Positions 1-8,693 of a stretch of 64,000 nucleotides of DNA are shown one piece after another. The notes under the pieces are model-generated. The model was not told the origin of the DNA and searched no databases. It saw only the letters and a program-made list of their open reading frames with translations. The stretch comes from an uncultured Alphaproteobacteria bacterium (GTDB taxonomy: Bacteria > Pseudomonadota > Alphaproteobacteria > HIMB59 > GCA-002718135): contig CACLJX010000001.1 of assembly GCA_902607435.1 (NCBI GenBank), positions 74,899 to 138,898 on the forward strand, read 5' to 3'. Made by a program: the position numbers and the translations under genes. How positions within the stretch are numbered: the first letter of the stretch is position 1; the number at the start of each line of letters is the position of its first letter.

Positions 1-594
1 CGCGTAGCAGCTTTTATGGGGTTGCCCATGGATCAGTTATACCTCGTAACAAATTCCAATGATATTTTACACCGTACGATTACAAGTGGAGATATGAAAA
101 AAGCAGATGTACAACAAACATATAGTCCAAGTATGGATATTCAGGTATCAAGTAATTTTGAACGTCAAATTTTTGAAAGTTTAGAACGTAATAGTGATGA
201 GTTACAACATATTATGAGATCGTTTTTAAATACAGGCCAATATGTACTTTCAAGTAAAGTTGTTAAAGATCTACAATCAATATACAATTCTTATTCTGTA
301 TCAAATGCACAAGTTCTTGAAACAATAAAAAATTTTAATGAAAAATATAACTATTTAGCTGATCCACATACTGCAACAGGTCTTTATGTATTGAATGGAG
401 AACAAAGTAATAATCCATTGGTGAGTTTAGCATGTGCCCATCCGGCTAAATTTGGGGATGCGATCAAAATAGCTACAGGATCAAAACCAAGTTTTCCCGA
501 AAAACTTAAGAATGTTTTTGATAAGGAAGAAAAATTTACTATATTAAAAAATAGTACCGAAGATATAAAAAAACATATTATAAAAAATTTATAA
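1..594 (+). CDS. thrC: Threonine synthase, C-terminal part (5' truncated by window edge)
   Basis: The reading frame is open from base 1, so the listed ATG at 16 is internal and the gene begins outside the window. About 197 codons remain. The segment reading MGLPMDQLYLVTNSNDILHR matches the region of PLP-dependent threonine synthases after the active-site lysine, and DPHTATGLYVL is typical of the bacterial family. The enzyme turns O-phosphohomoserine into threonine. Homoserine kinase (thrB) sits 17 kb away in this window, so the two last steps are not in one operon here. The stop is 5 nt before the M16 peptidase start; thrC next to an M16 peptidase is a common alphaproteobacterial arrangement. 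Confidence in the family is high. Confidence 0.93.
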   Translation, partial: RVAAFMGLPMDQLYLVTNSNDILHRTITSGDMKKADVQQTYSPSMDIQVSSNFERQIFESLERNSDELQHIMRSFLNTGQYVLSSKVVKDLQSIYNSYSVSNAQVLETIKNFNEKYNYLADPHTATGLYVLNGEQSNNPLVSLACAHPAKFGDAIKIATGSKPSFPEKLKNVFDKEEKFTILKNSTEDIKKHIIKNL

Positions 595-599
595 TCATA

Positions 600-1853
600 A
601 TGAGAAAAAAAACTACATTAGATAATGGATTACGAATCGTAACCCATTATATGCCTGCTGTTGAATCAGTCACATTTGGTGTATGGAATGCTGTTGGTTG
701 TCGAGATGAAAGTGAGGAAATTAATGGCACTGCTCATTTTTTAGAACATATGGCTTTTAAAGGAACCAAAACAAAATCAGCTTTGGAGATTATGGAAAAG
801 GTTGAAAGTGTTGGAGGTTATATTAATGCATATACATCAGAAGAAATCACTGCCTATTGGGTTAGATTATTATCTGAAGATTTGCATATTGGTATTGACA
901 TTATCTCTGACATTTTACAGAATTCTACTTTTGAACCCAAAGAGCTAGAAAGAGAAAGAGGCGTTATTCTTCAAGAAATAGGTATGTACTTAGATGATCC
1001 AGCACAAATGGTTGGCGATTATTGGCAAAGAACAGCTTTCCCAAACCAACCTATTGGAAGATTAATCTTAGGCAAAAAAGAAATCATACAATCTATTAAA
1101 AGAGAAAAAATTGTTAATTTTATGCAAAGTCATTACCATCCATCGAAAATGGTAGTAAGTGCCGCTGGCAAAATTAATCATGATAATTTTGTCGAACAAA
1201 TTACTAATTCAATGAACAATCTTCCCCAAGGAAAAATTAATAATAGAATAAAAGCTACTTATCAAGGAGGGGAATACCGTGAAGAAAAAGAATTAGAACA
1301 AGTTCATCTAGTTTTAGGTTTTGAAGGTTTAGATTATCACGATGATGATTATCATGCACTTTTGATTTATTCTGCCATTATGGGAGCGGGAGGTTCTTCT
1401 AGATTATTTCAGGAAATAAGAGAAAAAAGAGGTTTGGTGTATAGCATTTATGCAGGTGCGGAATCTTTTTCTGATAGTGGAACGTTTCAAGTTGTTGCCG
1501 GTACTGGCAAAAATGAAATTAAAGAATTGTTACCCGTGCTTTGTGAGGAATTAGTTAACTCTCCAAAAAATTTAACAGAAAAAGAAATCGAAAAAAGTAA
1601 AGCTCAATTGAAAACAAGTACCTTGATGAGTATTGAATCGACTATGACTAATGCAACAGTGGCTGCTTATCAATTATTTCGTTATGGAAAGCTTATAGAC
1701 ATGCAAGAAAGAATTGAAAAAATTAATAATGTTACAAAAACATCTATTGAGAAAGTTGCCAATAAACTACTTTCATCAAAACCAACTATATCTTCTATAG
1801 GGCCCATTAAACTGCTAGAATCTTTGGACAAAATACAAAATCGTTTGAATTAG
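600..1853 (+). CDS. M16 family zinc peptidase (processing-peptidase-like)
   Basis: 417 aa, close to the usual length of single-chain bacterial M16B peptidases. The inverted zinc motif HFLEH is at residues 46-50, and the distal glutamate that completes the metal site is in ERGVILQEIGMYLDDP near residue 125. The second half carries the inactive M16 repeat with the GGSSRLFQEIREKRGLVYS stretch that follows the substrate-binding loop. It has no signal peptide, so it is probably cytoplasmic, degrading or trimming peptides; it belongs to the family related to mitochondrial processing peptidase beta. It is probably co-transcribed with thrC (5-nt gap). The physiological substrate cannot be read from the sequence. 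Confidence 0.92.
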   Translation: MRKKTTLDNGLRIVTHYMPAVESVTFGVWNAVGCRDESEEINGTAHFLEHMAFKGTKTKSALEIMEKVESVGGYINAYTSEEITAYWVRLLSEDLHIGIDIISDILQNSTFEPKELERERGVILQEIGMYLDDPAQMVGDYWQRTAFPNQPIGRLILGKKEIIQSIKREKIVNFMQSHYHPSKMVVSAAGKINHDNFVEQITNSMNNLPQGKINNRIKATYQGGEYREEKELEQVHLVLGFEGLDYHDDDYHALLIYSAIMGAGGSSRLFQEIREKRGLVYSIYAGAESFSDSGTFQVVAGTGKNEIKELLPVLCEELVNSPKNLTEKEIEKSKAQLKTSTLMSIESTMTNATVAAYQLFRYGKLIDMQERIEKINNVTKTSIEKVANKLLSSKPTISSIGPIKLLESLDKIQNRLN

Positions 1854-1982
1854 TTAGTATTTATAAAGGGTTTTTGGCTAATATTGATGGGTATTAAAAT
1901 TAGTTTTTATTAATTTTTTTTTGTATAAGATCTTAAATATATAATTATTTATAATTAAATTATATTATTTTTTGGAGGAAAT

Positions 1983-3218
1983 ATGGATTTAATAAAAAAA
2001 ACTTTATCCATTTTGTCAGTATTTATTTTTTCAATAGCCCTAGCGCTACCATCTAATGCTAAGGTTGAAGGCGATACTATTATTCTTGGAGCTGCTGTAT
2101 CTTTAACAGGTAAATATTCTACAAATGGAGAACATACTAAAAATGGTTACAACATGGCTGTTGATAGAATTAATGATATGGGTGGAGTCACCGTAGGTGG
2201 AAAGTCCTATAAATTTGATATTATCTATTATGATGATGAATCTGACTCTAGTCGTGCAGCGCAGCTTGCTGAGCGATTAATTAAACAAGATGGCGTTCAT
2301 TATATGCTTGGTCCTTATAGTTCTGGACTAACAAAAGCAATGGCTCCAGTAACAGAGGAAAATAAAATTCCAATGGTTGAAGCTAATGGAGCATCGAGAT
2401 CTTTGTTCACAAAAGGATATAAATATTTATTTGCTGTTTTATCTGCTGCTAATCAGTATCTGGAAGTAGCTATTGATTTAGCTGTAGAAAAAAATGGTGG
2501 CAATCCAGTAAATATTGCAATGGCATTTGAACAAGATGCATTTTCACAAGATGTAAGAATTGGTGTTGTTGAAGCTGCGGAAAGAACAGGCTCAACTATT
2601 ACTATTGATGATAAATTGCCGAAAGAACTTAATGATATGGCAGCAACATTAGCTAAGGTAAAAGCAACCAAGCCTGATGTACTTGTTGTGTCTGGCCATT
2701 CAAAAGGTGCCTTAACAGCAATTCGTCAGATTTCTGAAATGCAAGTTGATGTACCAATGCTAGCTATGACTCATTGTGATGCATCCAAATTAGCTAAACA
2801 ACATGGTAAAAATTCTGAGTATGCATTATGTGCAGCACAGTGGCATAAAACTTTATCCTATAGTGATGAGTTTTTTGGAGACGGCGCGCAATATGATAAA
2901 GAATTTACAGAAATATATGGATACGCTCCTCCATATCAAGCAGCAGAATCTTCAGCTGCGTTATTAGTGTATAAAGCTGCTTTTGAAAAAGCTGATTCTT
3001 TAGATAAAGATAAAATACGTGATGCTTTAGCTCAAACAGACATGCAAACATTTTATGGAAATATAAAATTTAGCGATACTGGACAAAATATTGCTAAACC
3101 AATGGTATTATTTCAAGTAAGGTGCGAAGGTGATGTATGTGCTAATAGAGTTGTAGCTCCTACTAAATGGGCTTCACACGAACTAGTGCATCCTATTCCT
3201 TCCTGGTCTAGTAGATAA
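1983..3218 (+). CDS. Periplasmic substrate-binding protein of a Liv-type ABC importer
   Basis: 411 aa with an N-terminal signal peptide ending near SNA (residue 27), preceded by a strong ribosome site (GGAGGA, 5-10 nt upstream). The mature start ILGAAVSLTGKYSTNGEHTK is characteristic of type I periplasmic binding proteins for branched-chain amino acids, amides or urea-like compounds (Peripla_BP_6 class). Four cysteines occur in two close pairs toward the C-terminus and may form disulfides. It is the first gene of a livKHMGF-type operon and is separated from the permeases by a hairpin terminator. The ligand cannot be assigned from sequence alone; amino acids or amides are the likeliest. Confidence 0.9.
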   Translation: MDLIKKTLSILSVFIFSIALALPSNAKVEGDTIILGAAVSLTGKYSTNGEHTKNGYNMAVDRINDMGGVTVGGKSYKFDIIYYDDESDSSRAAQLAERLIKQDGVHYMLGPYSSGLTKAMAPVTEENKIPMVEANGASRSLFTKGYKYLFAVLSAANQYLEVAIDLAVEKNGGNPVNIAMAFEQDAFSQDVRIGVVEAAERTGSTITIDDKLPKELNDMAATLAKVKATKPDVLVVSGHSKGALTAIRQISEMQVDVPMLAMTHCDASKLAKQHGKNSEYALCAAQWHKTLSYSDEFFGDGAQYDKEFTEIYGYAPPYQAAESSAALLVYKAAFEKADSLDKDKIRDALAQTDMQTFYGNIKFSDTGQNIAKPMVLFQVRCEGDVCANRVVAPTKWASHELVHPIPSWSSR

Positions 3219-3235
3219 TTAATTAATATATATTT

Positions 3236-3264
3236 TGCCCCCTATAATTAGGGGGCATTTTTTT
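3236..3264 (+). terminator. Hairpin terminator/attenuator between binding protein and permease
   Basis: A perfect 8-bp stem (TGCCCCCT / AGGGGGCA) with a 6-nt loop is followed by a run of Ts. It lies 18 nt after the binding-protein stop and only 9 nt before the permease start. This has the form of a rho-independent terminator. Its position suggests partial termination, so that the binding protein is made in excess over the membrane components. Confidence 0.85.
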
Positions 3265-3272
3265 CAAGCTTT

Positions 3273-4166
3273 ATGGATTTATTAATTTTTCAAATTCCTA
3301 TTCTAATGGTCCAAGCATCGTTGGATGGAATTCTTCTTGGTACATTATTTGCTTTGATAGCTTATGGCATGGCTCTTCAATGGGGTGTCATGAATATTAT
3401 TAATATTGCTCAAGGAGAATTGGTTATTTTAGGAGGATATATAGCTTATTTCATGTATGTCGCAGGCATTCATCCTGCATTTGGAGTGATAGTTTCTCCT
3501 ATTATTATGTATTTTATAGGATGGTCACTTTATAAAACAATAATTTTTAGAGTCGTTGATAGAGATTTATTTATTTCTATTCTAGCTACTTTTGGGATTA
3601 GTATCCTAACGCAACAATTAATGAATTTTATTTTTGGATCAGATGTTGTTGTAGCTCAATCAAATTTTGGCACAACATTTTTATTTAATTATATGGTGAC
3701 ATTACCAAATGCAAAAATTTTTGCTGCAGCAATTAGTATTATTTTTGCTGTACTTCTTGTTCTTTATATGCGTCGTTCAAAATTAGGACGTGCTATCAGA
3801 GCAACTGCACAGAATGCAAGAGCAGCTAAAATTTTAGGCGTTGATACAGAGAGTGTATATGCAGCAACGTTTGGTATTAATGCAGCTCTTTGTGGAGTAG
3901 CGGGATCTTTGATTGCAATTACTTTTACATTACATCCTTATGTTGGTCTTCCCTATACTGTTAGATCTTTTATGATTGTGATTGTCGCAGGTTTAGGGAA
4001 CTTGCCAGGAGTTGCCTTATCAGGGATGGGACTTGGTGTTTTTGAAGAATTTTCAGATTATATATTTGGTACAGAGTTTCGTATTGCTGCAGTATTTTTA
4101 TTACTCGTTTTGATTTTAGTTTATCGTCGCTTTAAATTATCAAGGAAGAGAGAGTATTTAAAATAA
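3273..4166 (+). CDS. livH: Liv-type ABC importer permease 1
   Basis: 297 aa, hydrophobic, with about eight membrane segments. The text MALQWGVMNIINIAQGE and the later AQNARAAKILGVD (EAA-like loop contacting the ATPase) are typical of LivH. The start follows the terminator hairpin by 9 nt and has only a weak ribosome site, in keeping with lower expression than the binding protein. The stop overlaps the next start by one base (TAATG), indicating translational coupling with the second permease. It acts in the inner membrane as half of the translocation channel. Confidence 0.9.
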   Translation: MDLLIFQIPILMVQASLDGILLGTLFALIAYGMALQWGVMNIINIAQGELVILGGYIAYFMYVAGIHPAFGVIVSPIIMYFIGWSLYKTIIFRVVDRDLFISILATFGISILTQQLMNFIFGSDVVVAQSNFGTTFLFNYMVTLPNAKIFAAAISIIFAVLLVLYMRRSKLGRAIRATAQNARAAKILGVDTESVYAATFGINAALCGVAGSLIAITFTLHPYVGLPYTVRSFMIVIVAGLGNLPGVALSGMGLGVFEEFSDYIFGTEFRIAAVFLLLVLILVYRRFKLSRKREYLK

Positions 4167-5218
4167 TGAATCAAAAAATAATTTTATATCTTTGTCTTCT
4201 TGCATTTGGAATAGCAGCACCATTTTTATTTCCAGCATTTAAGTTACAAATTTCCATTATGTGGATTCTTGTTGTTCTTTCTTTAACTTGGGATGTGCAA
4301 GGTGGTCAAATGGGATATAACACTTTTGGTAATATCATGTTTTTTGGTTTGGGCATGTATATATGTTCCAGCTTTCAGATTGGTTTATTTTTCCCTCTTG
4401 CTGAATGGACTGCAAGTGGAGGGGAAAAAACATTTGTTCATACGCCGACTCAATTTTTCCAAGGTTTCTTTATTGGATTAATTTTAGCTGCAATTATTCC
4501 AGCCATTGTTGCTGCAATAATTGGCTACGGCATTCTTGGTCTTCGTGGTCACTACTTTGCTATTTGCACGCTTGGACTTGGTATTGCTGCTGGAGAGTTT
4601 GCAGGAGGAATTGAGCTAGTGGGAGCAGGTCAAGGAATGACATCACCTCCTTGGCCAAAAGGAATTGGAGATACCGAACTTCGTTCTGAATTTTTTTATT
4701 ACATATGTTTTCTTTTAATGGTTTTTACTTTTCTTTTTTTACGGTGGGCGTATTCAACACGATTTGGTTTAGTTTTAAATGCTATTAGGGATAATGAAGA
4801 TAAGGCTGAAGCGATGGGAATTAACACCATGCGCTATAAAATTACTGGTTGGGTAGTTTCTGCATTTTTTGTAGGAATGGCAGGTGGTCTAATGGGCAAT
4901 ATGATTGGTTATATAGAACCAGTGGAAACAGCATTTGCTGGAAGAACCTTCGGTGTGTTTATGGTATTAATGGCTATTCTTGGCGGAAAAGGTACATTGT
5001 GGGGGCCAGTAATTGGAGCTATTGCATTTCATATCTTTAAAGAAGGTTTTTGGACATTCTTTTTAGGCTGGCAATACGTAGCATTAGGAGCCTTAATTGT
5101 TGTAGTAGTGATTTTCTTTCCTGAAGGAATTATGGGCTGGCTTCGTGAAAAATATCCCGAACGATTTGGAGAGATAATCGACGAAGAAGATCGTAAAGCC
5201 CAAGTGGAGTTAAAATAA
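4166..5218 (+). CDS. livM: Liv-type ABC importer permease 2
   Basis: 350 aa, about ten hydrophobic segments. GGQMGYNTFGNIMFFGLGMY, LRGHYFAICTLGLGIAAGE and AIRDNEDKAEAMGIN mark a LivM permease with the usual coupling loop for the ATPase. It overlaps livH and the following ATPase gene by one base each (TAATG twice), so the three are translationally coupled. Small ORFs in another frame inside it (4293-5040) are shadows. It pairs with LivH in the inner membrane. Confidence 0.9.
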   Translation: MNQKIILYLCLLAFGIAAPFLFPAFKLQISIMWILVVLSLTWDVQGGQMGYNTFGNIMFFGLGMYICSSFQIGLFFPLAEWTASGGEKTFVHTPTQFFQGFFIGLILAAIIPAIVAAIIGYGILGLRGHYFAICTLGLGIAAGEFAGGIELVGAGQGMTSPPWPKGIGDTELRSEFFYYICFLLMVFTFLFLRWAYSTRFGLVLNAIRDNEDKAEAMGINTMRYKITGWVVSAFFVGMAGGLMGNMIGYIEPVETAFAGRTFGVFMVLMAILGGKGTLWGPVIGAIAFHIFKEGFWTFFLGWQYVALGALIVVVVIFFPEGIMGWLREKYPERFGEIIDEEDRKAQVELK

Positions 5219-5961
5219 TGAGGCCAGTACTTAGCGTTGAACAAGTCTACAAATATTTTGGTGGCGTTAGAGCTAACGAAAATATTTCAATGCAAGTAGA
5301 ACAAGGTTCTATTGTAGGTTTAATTGGTCCTAATGGCTCAGGCAAAACTACACTTTTTAATTCGATTGTTGGCACACACCCAATAGATAAGGGTTCAATT
5401 AAATTTGAAAACAAAGAAGTATCAACCTTACCCATCCCTGTTATTGCAAAGTTAGGCTTATTGAGAACATTCCAACAAACAAGAATTTATGGAAAATTAA
5501 ATTGTATAGACAATATGCGTATTAGTGCCAAACCTGCAAAAGATAATTTATTTTCAGTTTTCTCTACTATTCCAGTTGAATTAAGTGATAAAGCTGAAAA
5601 CTTATTAAACTTTGTTGGATTATATCAAAAAAGAAAGTTACGAGCTGGTGATCTTTCTTTTGGTCAACAAAAGTTACTGGAATTAGCAATGGCTTTAATG
5701 AATGAACCAAAGATGCTGTTGTTAGATGAGCCTACTGCTGGGATTAATCCTACGTTAATTAATGGAATTATTGATCGTTTAATTAAAGTTAATAAAGAAT
5801 TTGGGATTACTTTACTTGTTATTGAACATAACATGAGAGTTATAATGAGTTTAGCACAGAAAATATTTTGTTTAGCCCATGGTGAATTAATTGCAGAGGG
5901 CGCTCCTGAAAAAATAAAAAATGATAAGCGCGTCATTAATGCTTATTTAGGAGCACAATAA
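5218..5961 (+). CDS. livG: Liv-type ABC importer ATPase 1
   Basis: 247 aa. Walker A GPNGSGKT is at residues 37-44, the signature is LSFGQQKLLELA (the first G of the usual LSGGQ is replaced by F, common in LivG), and Walker B is MLLLDEPTAG. The insertion LLRTFQQTRIYGKL after the Q-loop is typical of LivG. It couples ATP hydrolysis to import with LivF. One-base overlap with livM upstream; the next gene begins directly after its stop. Confidence 0.92.
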   Translation: MRPVLSVEQVYKYFGGVRANENISMQVEQGSIVGLIGPNGSGKTTLFNSIVGTHPIDKGSIKFENKEVSTLPIPVIAKLGLLRTFQQTRIYGKLNCIDNMRISAKPAKDNLFSVFSTIPVELSDKAENLLNFVGLYQKRKLRAGDLSFGQQKLLELAMALMNEPKMLLLDEPTAGINPTLINGIIDRLIKVNKEFGITLLVIEHNMRVIMSLAQKIFCLAHGELIAEGAPEKIKNDKRVINAYLGAQ

Positions 5962-6750
5962 ATGTCTACAGAACAATATTCTGTTTTAGGTGAAGCTCCT
6001 GATTCTTTAAAATTACAAAAACTCTCTTCTAATGATTTTCATCTCTCTATTGAAAATTTAAATGCAGGTTACGGTAAAATGGAAATTTTACATGATCTCA
6101 ATCTATATATAAGTAAAGGGCAATCACTTTGTTTGATTGGGCCAAATGGAGCAGGTAAGTCAACTATTTTACATTCAATTTATGGCTTTACAAATATATT
6201 CTCCGGCCAAATAAAATTTGATGGCAAAGATATTACAAATCTAACACCAGCGGAAAAATTAAAAACGGTTGGCATTGCCTACATTTTGCAAGATAATTCT
6301 GTTTTTCCTGACATGACAGTTGAAGAAAATTTACTCATGGGCGGATACATTAAAGATAAAGCAGAAGAGTCATATGAAGAAGCTGAAAAAATTTTTGAAA
6401 AATATGATCGATTAAAACAACGACGAAATCAACCAGCAAAAGTTCTATCGGGAGGTGAGAGAAGATTACTTGAAATTTCAAGAGCATTAGTCATGAAACC
6501 TACAATTTTATTAGTAGATGAACCATCTATAGGATTAGAACCCAAATATATTGATATGGTATTTGAAATTCTTCATGACTTGCAACACAATGAAAAAAAG
6601 ACAATCATTTTAGTAGAGCAAAATGCCAAAAAAGGACTTGAGTTTTCTAATATCGGTTATGTGCTAACATCAGGCAAAGTTGTTTTGGCAGGTCAAGGTA
6701 ATGACTTACTTAACGATGCTGCTGTAGGCCGATTATTTTTAGGAGGATAA
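5962..6750 (+). CDS. livF: Liv-type ABC importer ATPase 2
   Basis: 262 aa. Walker A GPNGAGKS is at residues 60-67, the signature is LSGGERRLLEIS, and Walker B is ILLVDEPSIGLEP. About 28 residues precede the usual LivF start, a modest N-terminal extension. The gene abuts livG and its 3' end contains the ribosome site of the next gene (AGGAGG just before the stop), so the operon continues into the flavin reductase-like gene. Confidence 0.92.
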   Translation: MSTEQYSVLGEAPDSLKLQKLSSNDFHLSIENLNAGYGKMEILHDLNLYISKGQSLCLIGPNGAGKSTILHSIYGFTNIFSGQIKFDGKDITNLTPAEKLKTVGIAYILQDNSVFPDMTVEENLLMGGYIKDKAEESYEEAEKIFEKYDRLKQRRNQPAKVLSGGERRLLEISRALVMKPTILLVDEPSIGLEPKYIDMVFEILHDLQHNEKKTIILVEQNAKKGLEFSNIGYVLTSGKVVLAGQGNDLLNDAAVGRLFLGG

Positions 6751-6754
6751 TTAT

Positions 6755-7372
6755 TTGTTTTACGAACCAAAAAAGGGATATCCATTTGATGAAAATCCAT
6801 TTGCAGCTTTAGTTTTCCCTAGACCAATAGGATGGATATCAACCCTTTCAAAAAGTGGTATTGCAAATCTAGCTCCATATTCTTTTTTTAATGCTATTGC
6901 TTATGAACCTCCACAAGTCATGTTTTCTGCCACTGGTTTTCATAGTCAAGGAGGTCTGAAAGATTCTATTGCAAATGTTCTATCAAATAATGAGTTTGTT
7001 GTTAATTTAGCAACAAAAAAATTAAAAACTCAAGTTAATCAAACTTCAATTGATGCCCCACACGGGATCGATGAATTTAATGTATTTAATTTAAAAAAAA
7101 GAAAATCAAGAATAGTCGAACCTCCCTCAATTGCAGAGAGTCCAGTTAGTTTAGAATGTCGATTATTTAAAAAAATTGATTTAAAAACTAAAGTGAAAAA
7201 TCAGAATATAATGATAATTGGAGAAGTGGTCGGCATCTATATAGATGATAAATTTATTAAAAAAGGAAGAATAGACAGTTTAGCCATGAGAGCTATTAGT
7301 CGAATGGGCTATGCTGAATATAGTGAAACTTACACAAAATTTTTAATGGAACGACCTAAATGGAAAAATTAA
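6755..7372 (+). CDS. Flavin reductase-like FMN-binding protein (DIM6/NTAB family)
   Basis: 205 aa. The start is TTG at 6755, supported by AGGAGG at 6741-6746 lying inside the end of livF and by the lack of a suitable ATG. The N-terminal text FPRPIGWISTLSKSGIANLAPYSFFNAIAYEPP is the hallmark of the flavin reductase-like FMN-binding split-barrel family. Such proteins reduce flavin for a partner oxygenase or act as flavin-dependent reductases. Being last in an importer operon suggests it acts on the imported compound or a product of it, which is inference. No partner monooxygenase lies next to it. Confidence 0.85.
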   Translation: MFYEPKKGYPFDENPFAALVFPRPIGWISTLSKSGIANLAPYSFFNAIAYEPPQVMFSATGFHSQGGLKDSIANVLSNNEFVVNLATKKLKTQVNQTSIDAPHGIDEFNVFNLKKRKSRIVEPPSIAESPVSLECRLFKKIDLKTKVKNQNIMIIGEVVGIYIDDKFIKKGRIDSLAMRAISRMGYAEYSETYTKFLMERPKWKN

Positions 7373-7380
7373 AAAACAAT

Positions 7381-7995
7381 TTAAAATTTAATAAAAGCTG
7401 CAATTAATGCTATAATTATTAGAGCAACAGACGATATAATATTTATTGTTCTTGGATTTGTTTTTAACCAAACTACAATTTTTTTAGCAATTAATCCATA
7501 AATCATTAGTGAAATAAAATCTAAAGTCACATAACTAATTCCTAAAATTAAAAATTGAATTATGTAATTTTTCTCGAAATCAATAAAAGTAGGGAAAATG
7601 GTTCCAATAAAAATCCATGCTTTTGGGCTTAGACCTGCTACGATAAAACCATCTTTAAAAAATGAAAAAGTTTTTTTATCAATATTTATTCCTTCTAATA
7701 AAATTTTTTTAGCTTGAGATTGCATTAATTCATATGCCAAATATAAAAGGTAAATAATTCCTAGCCATTTTATAATTGAAAATATTTGTGGATACGCAAA
7801 TAAGAGCGATCCTATTCCAAAAATTACAAGTATCATTTGTATAGTATTGGCTGTAATATCTCCTAGTGCTGTCCACATTGATTTCTTCAAGCCATATCTC
7901 ATTGCATAAGACACAATTAATATTCGCGGTGAACCCGGTGTGATAAAAAGAAATAAAATTATTTGAGTAAAAAGAAAGAAGTTTAAAGGAAGCAT
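7381..7995 (-). CDS. LysE/RhtB family amino-acid exporter
   Basis: 204 aa with about six membrane segments. The N-terminal stretch FLFITPGSPRILIVSYAMRYG corresponds to the TPGP motif region of LysE/RhtB exporters (here TPGS), and GLSPKAWIFIGTIFP to the conserved NPK region. It would export an amino acid or metabolite across the inner membrane. It is convergent with the flavin reductase gene, with only 8 nt between them. Substrate not predictable. Confidence 0.85.
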   Translation of the reverse strand: MLPLNFFLFTQIILFLFITPGSPRILIVSYAMRYGLKKSMWTALGDITANTIQMILVIFGIGSLLFAYPQIFSIIKWLGIIYLLYLAYELMQSQAKKILLEGINIDKKTFSFFKDGFIVAGLSPKAWIFIGTIFPTFIDFEKNYIIQFLILGISYVTLDFISLMIYGLIAKKIVVWLKTNPRTINIISSVALIIIALIAAFIKF

Positions 7996-8037
7996 ATTAT
8001 TATAGTTATGACAACAATATTATTATTTTAAAAAAAC

Positions 8038-8679
8038 TTACAAATTAATAAGTGAATAAATTCCAATTCCTGCAAAACAAATACCAGTTATTCTTAGTAT
8101 CACTATGCTTAATTTTGTTTTAATAGCAAAATAACCTAAAATAACCCCAAATATATGTAGAGTTGCCGTACCTGTAGCAAAACCAAGTGCAAACAAAAAA
8201 GGATTGACTGCCCATGGCATTTCGAATCCATGTGCAGATCCATGAAAAAAACCAAAAATTCCAACAAAAATCATAGTTATTCCCACAGGTAATTTTTTTT
8301 CAATTGCAATAGATAAACCTAAGGCAATTACAGACACTAAAATTCCAATTTCAATTAAAAAATATAAAAAATCAGCAAAAATAAATGTTTGTCCAATTTC
8401 ATTTAGAGCAGAAGATTTTAATAATTGATTCATTTCAGCGTAAATTCCAATTAAGCCACCAACAATCATAATAAGTACAAAAGTTGAAGGTATTGTCCAA
8501 ATTGCTCTGTCTCCTATTTGGGCACTTATAATTCCTACGCTAACCATGGCCAAAAAATGATCAAAACCCAAAACAGGATGGGATAAACCATCATAAAATC
8601 CAATCATTCCTGTATAAGTGTGTGCATATGCAACTGAAGATATTAAAAAAAAAGAAATAATATAAAAAATAATTTTCAT
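8038..8679 (-). CDS. HupE/UreJ family membrane protein
   Basis: 213 aa, N-terminal signal-like segment then six to seven membrane helices. HPVLGFDHFLAMVSVGI with the HPxxGxDH motif and the later GFFHGSAHGFEMP are diagnostic of HupE/UreJ, a family implicated in nickel or cobalt uptake. No hydrogenase or urease genes are in the window, so the metal link is from the family only. It is 14 nt downstream of an unrecognised membrane-anchored protein and probably co-transcribed with it. Confidence 0.85.
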   Translation of the reverse strand: MKIIFYIISFFLISSVAYAHTYTGMIGFYDGLSHPVLGFDHFLAMVSVGIISAQIGDRAIWTIPSTFVLIMIVGGLIGIYAEMNQLLKSSALNEIGQTFIFADFLYFLIEIGILVSVIALGLSIAIEKKLPVGITMIFVGIFGFFHGSAHGFEMPWAVNPFLFALGFATGTATLHIFGVILGYFAIKTKLSIVILRITGICFAGIGIYSLINL

Positions 8680-8693
8680 GATACTTAAAAAAA

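Noticed and set aside
4293-5040. Three forward ORFs inside livM in another frame
   Set aside because: They lie wholly within a strong gene, show no family motifs, and arise from the low stop density of that frame.
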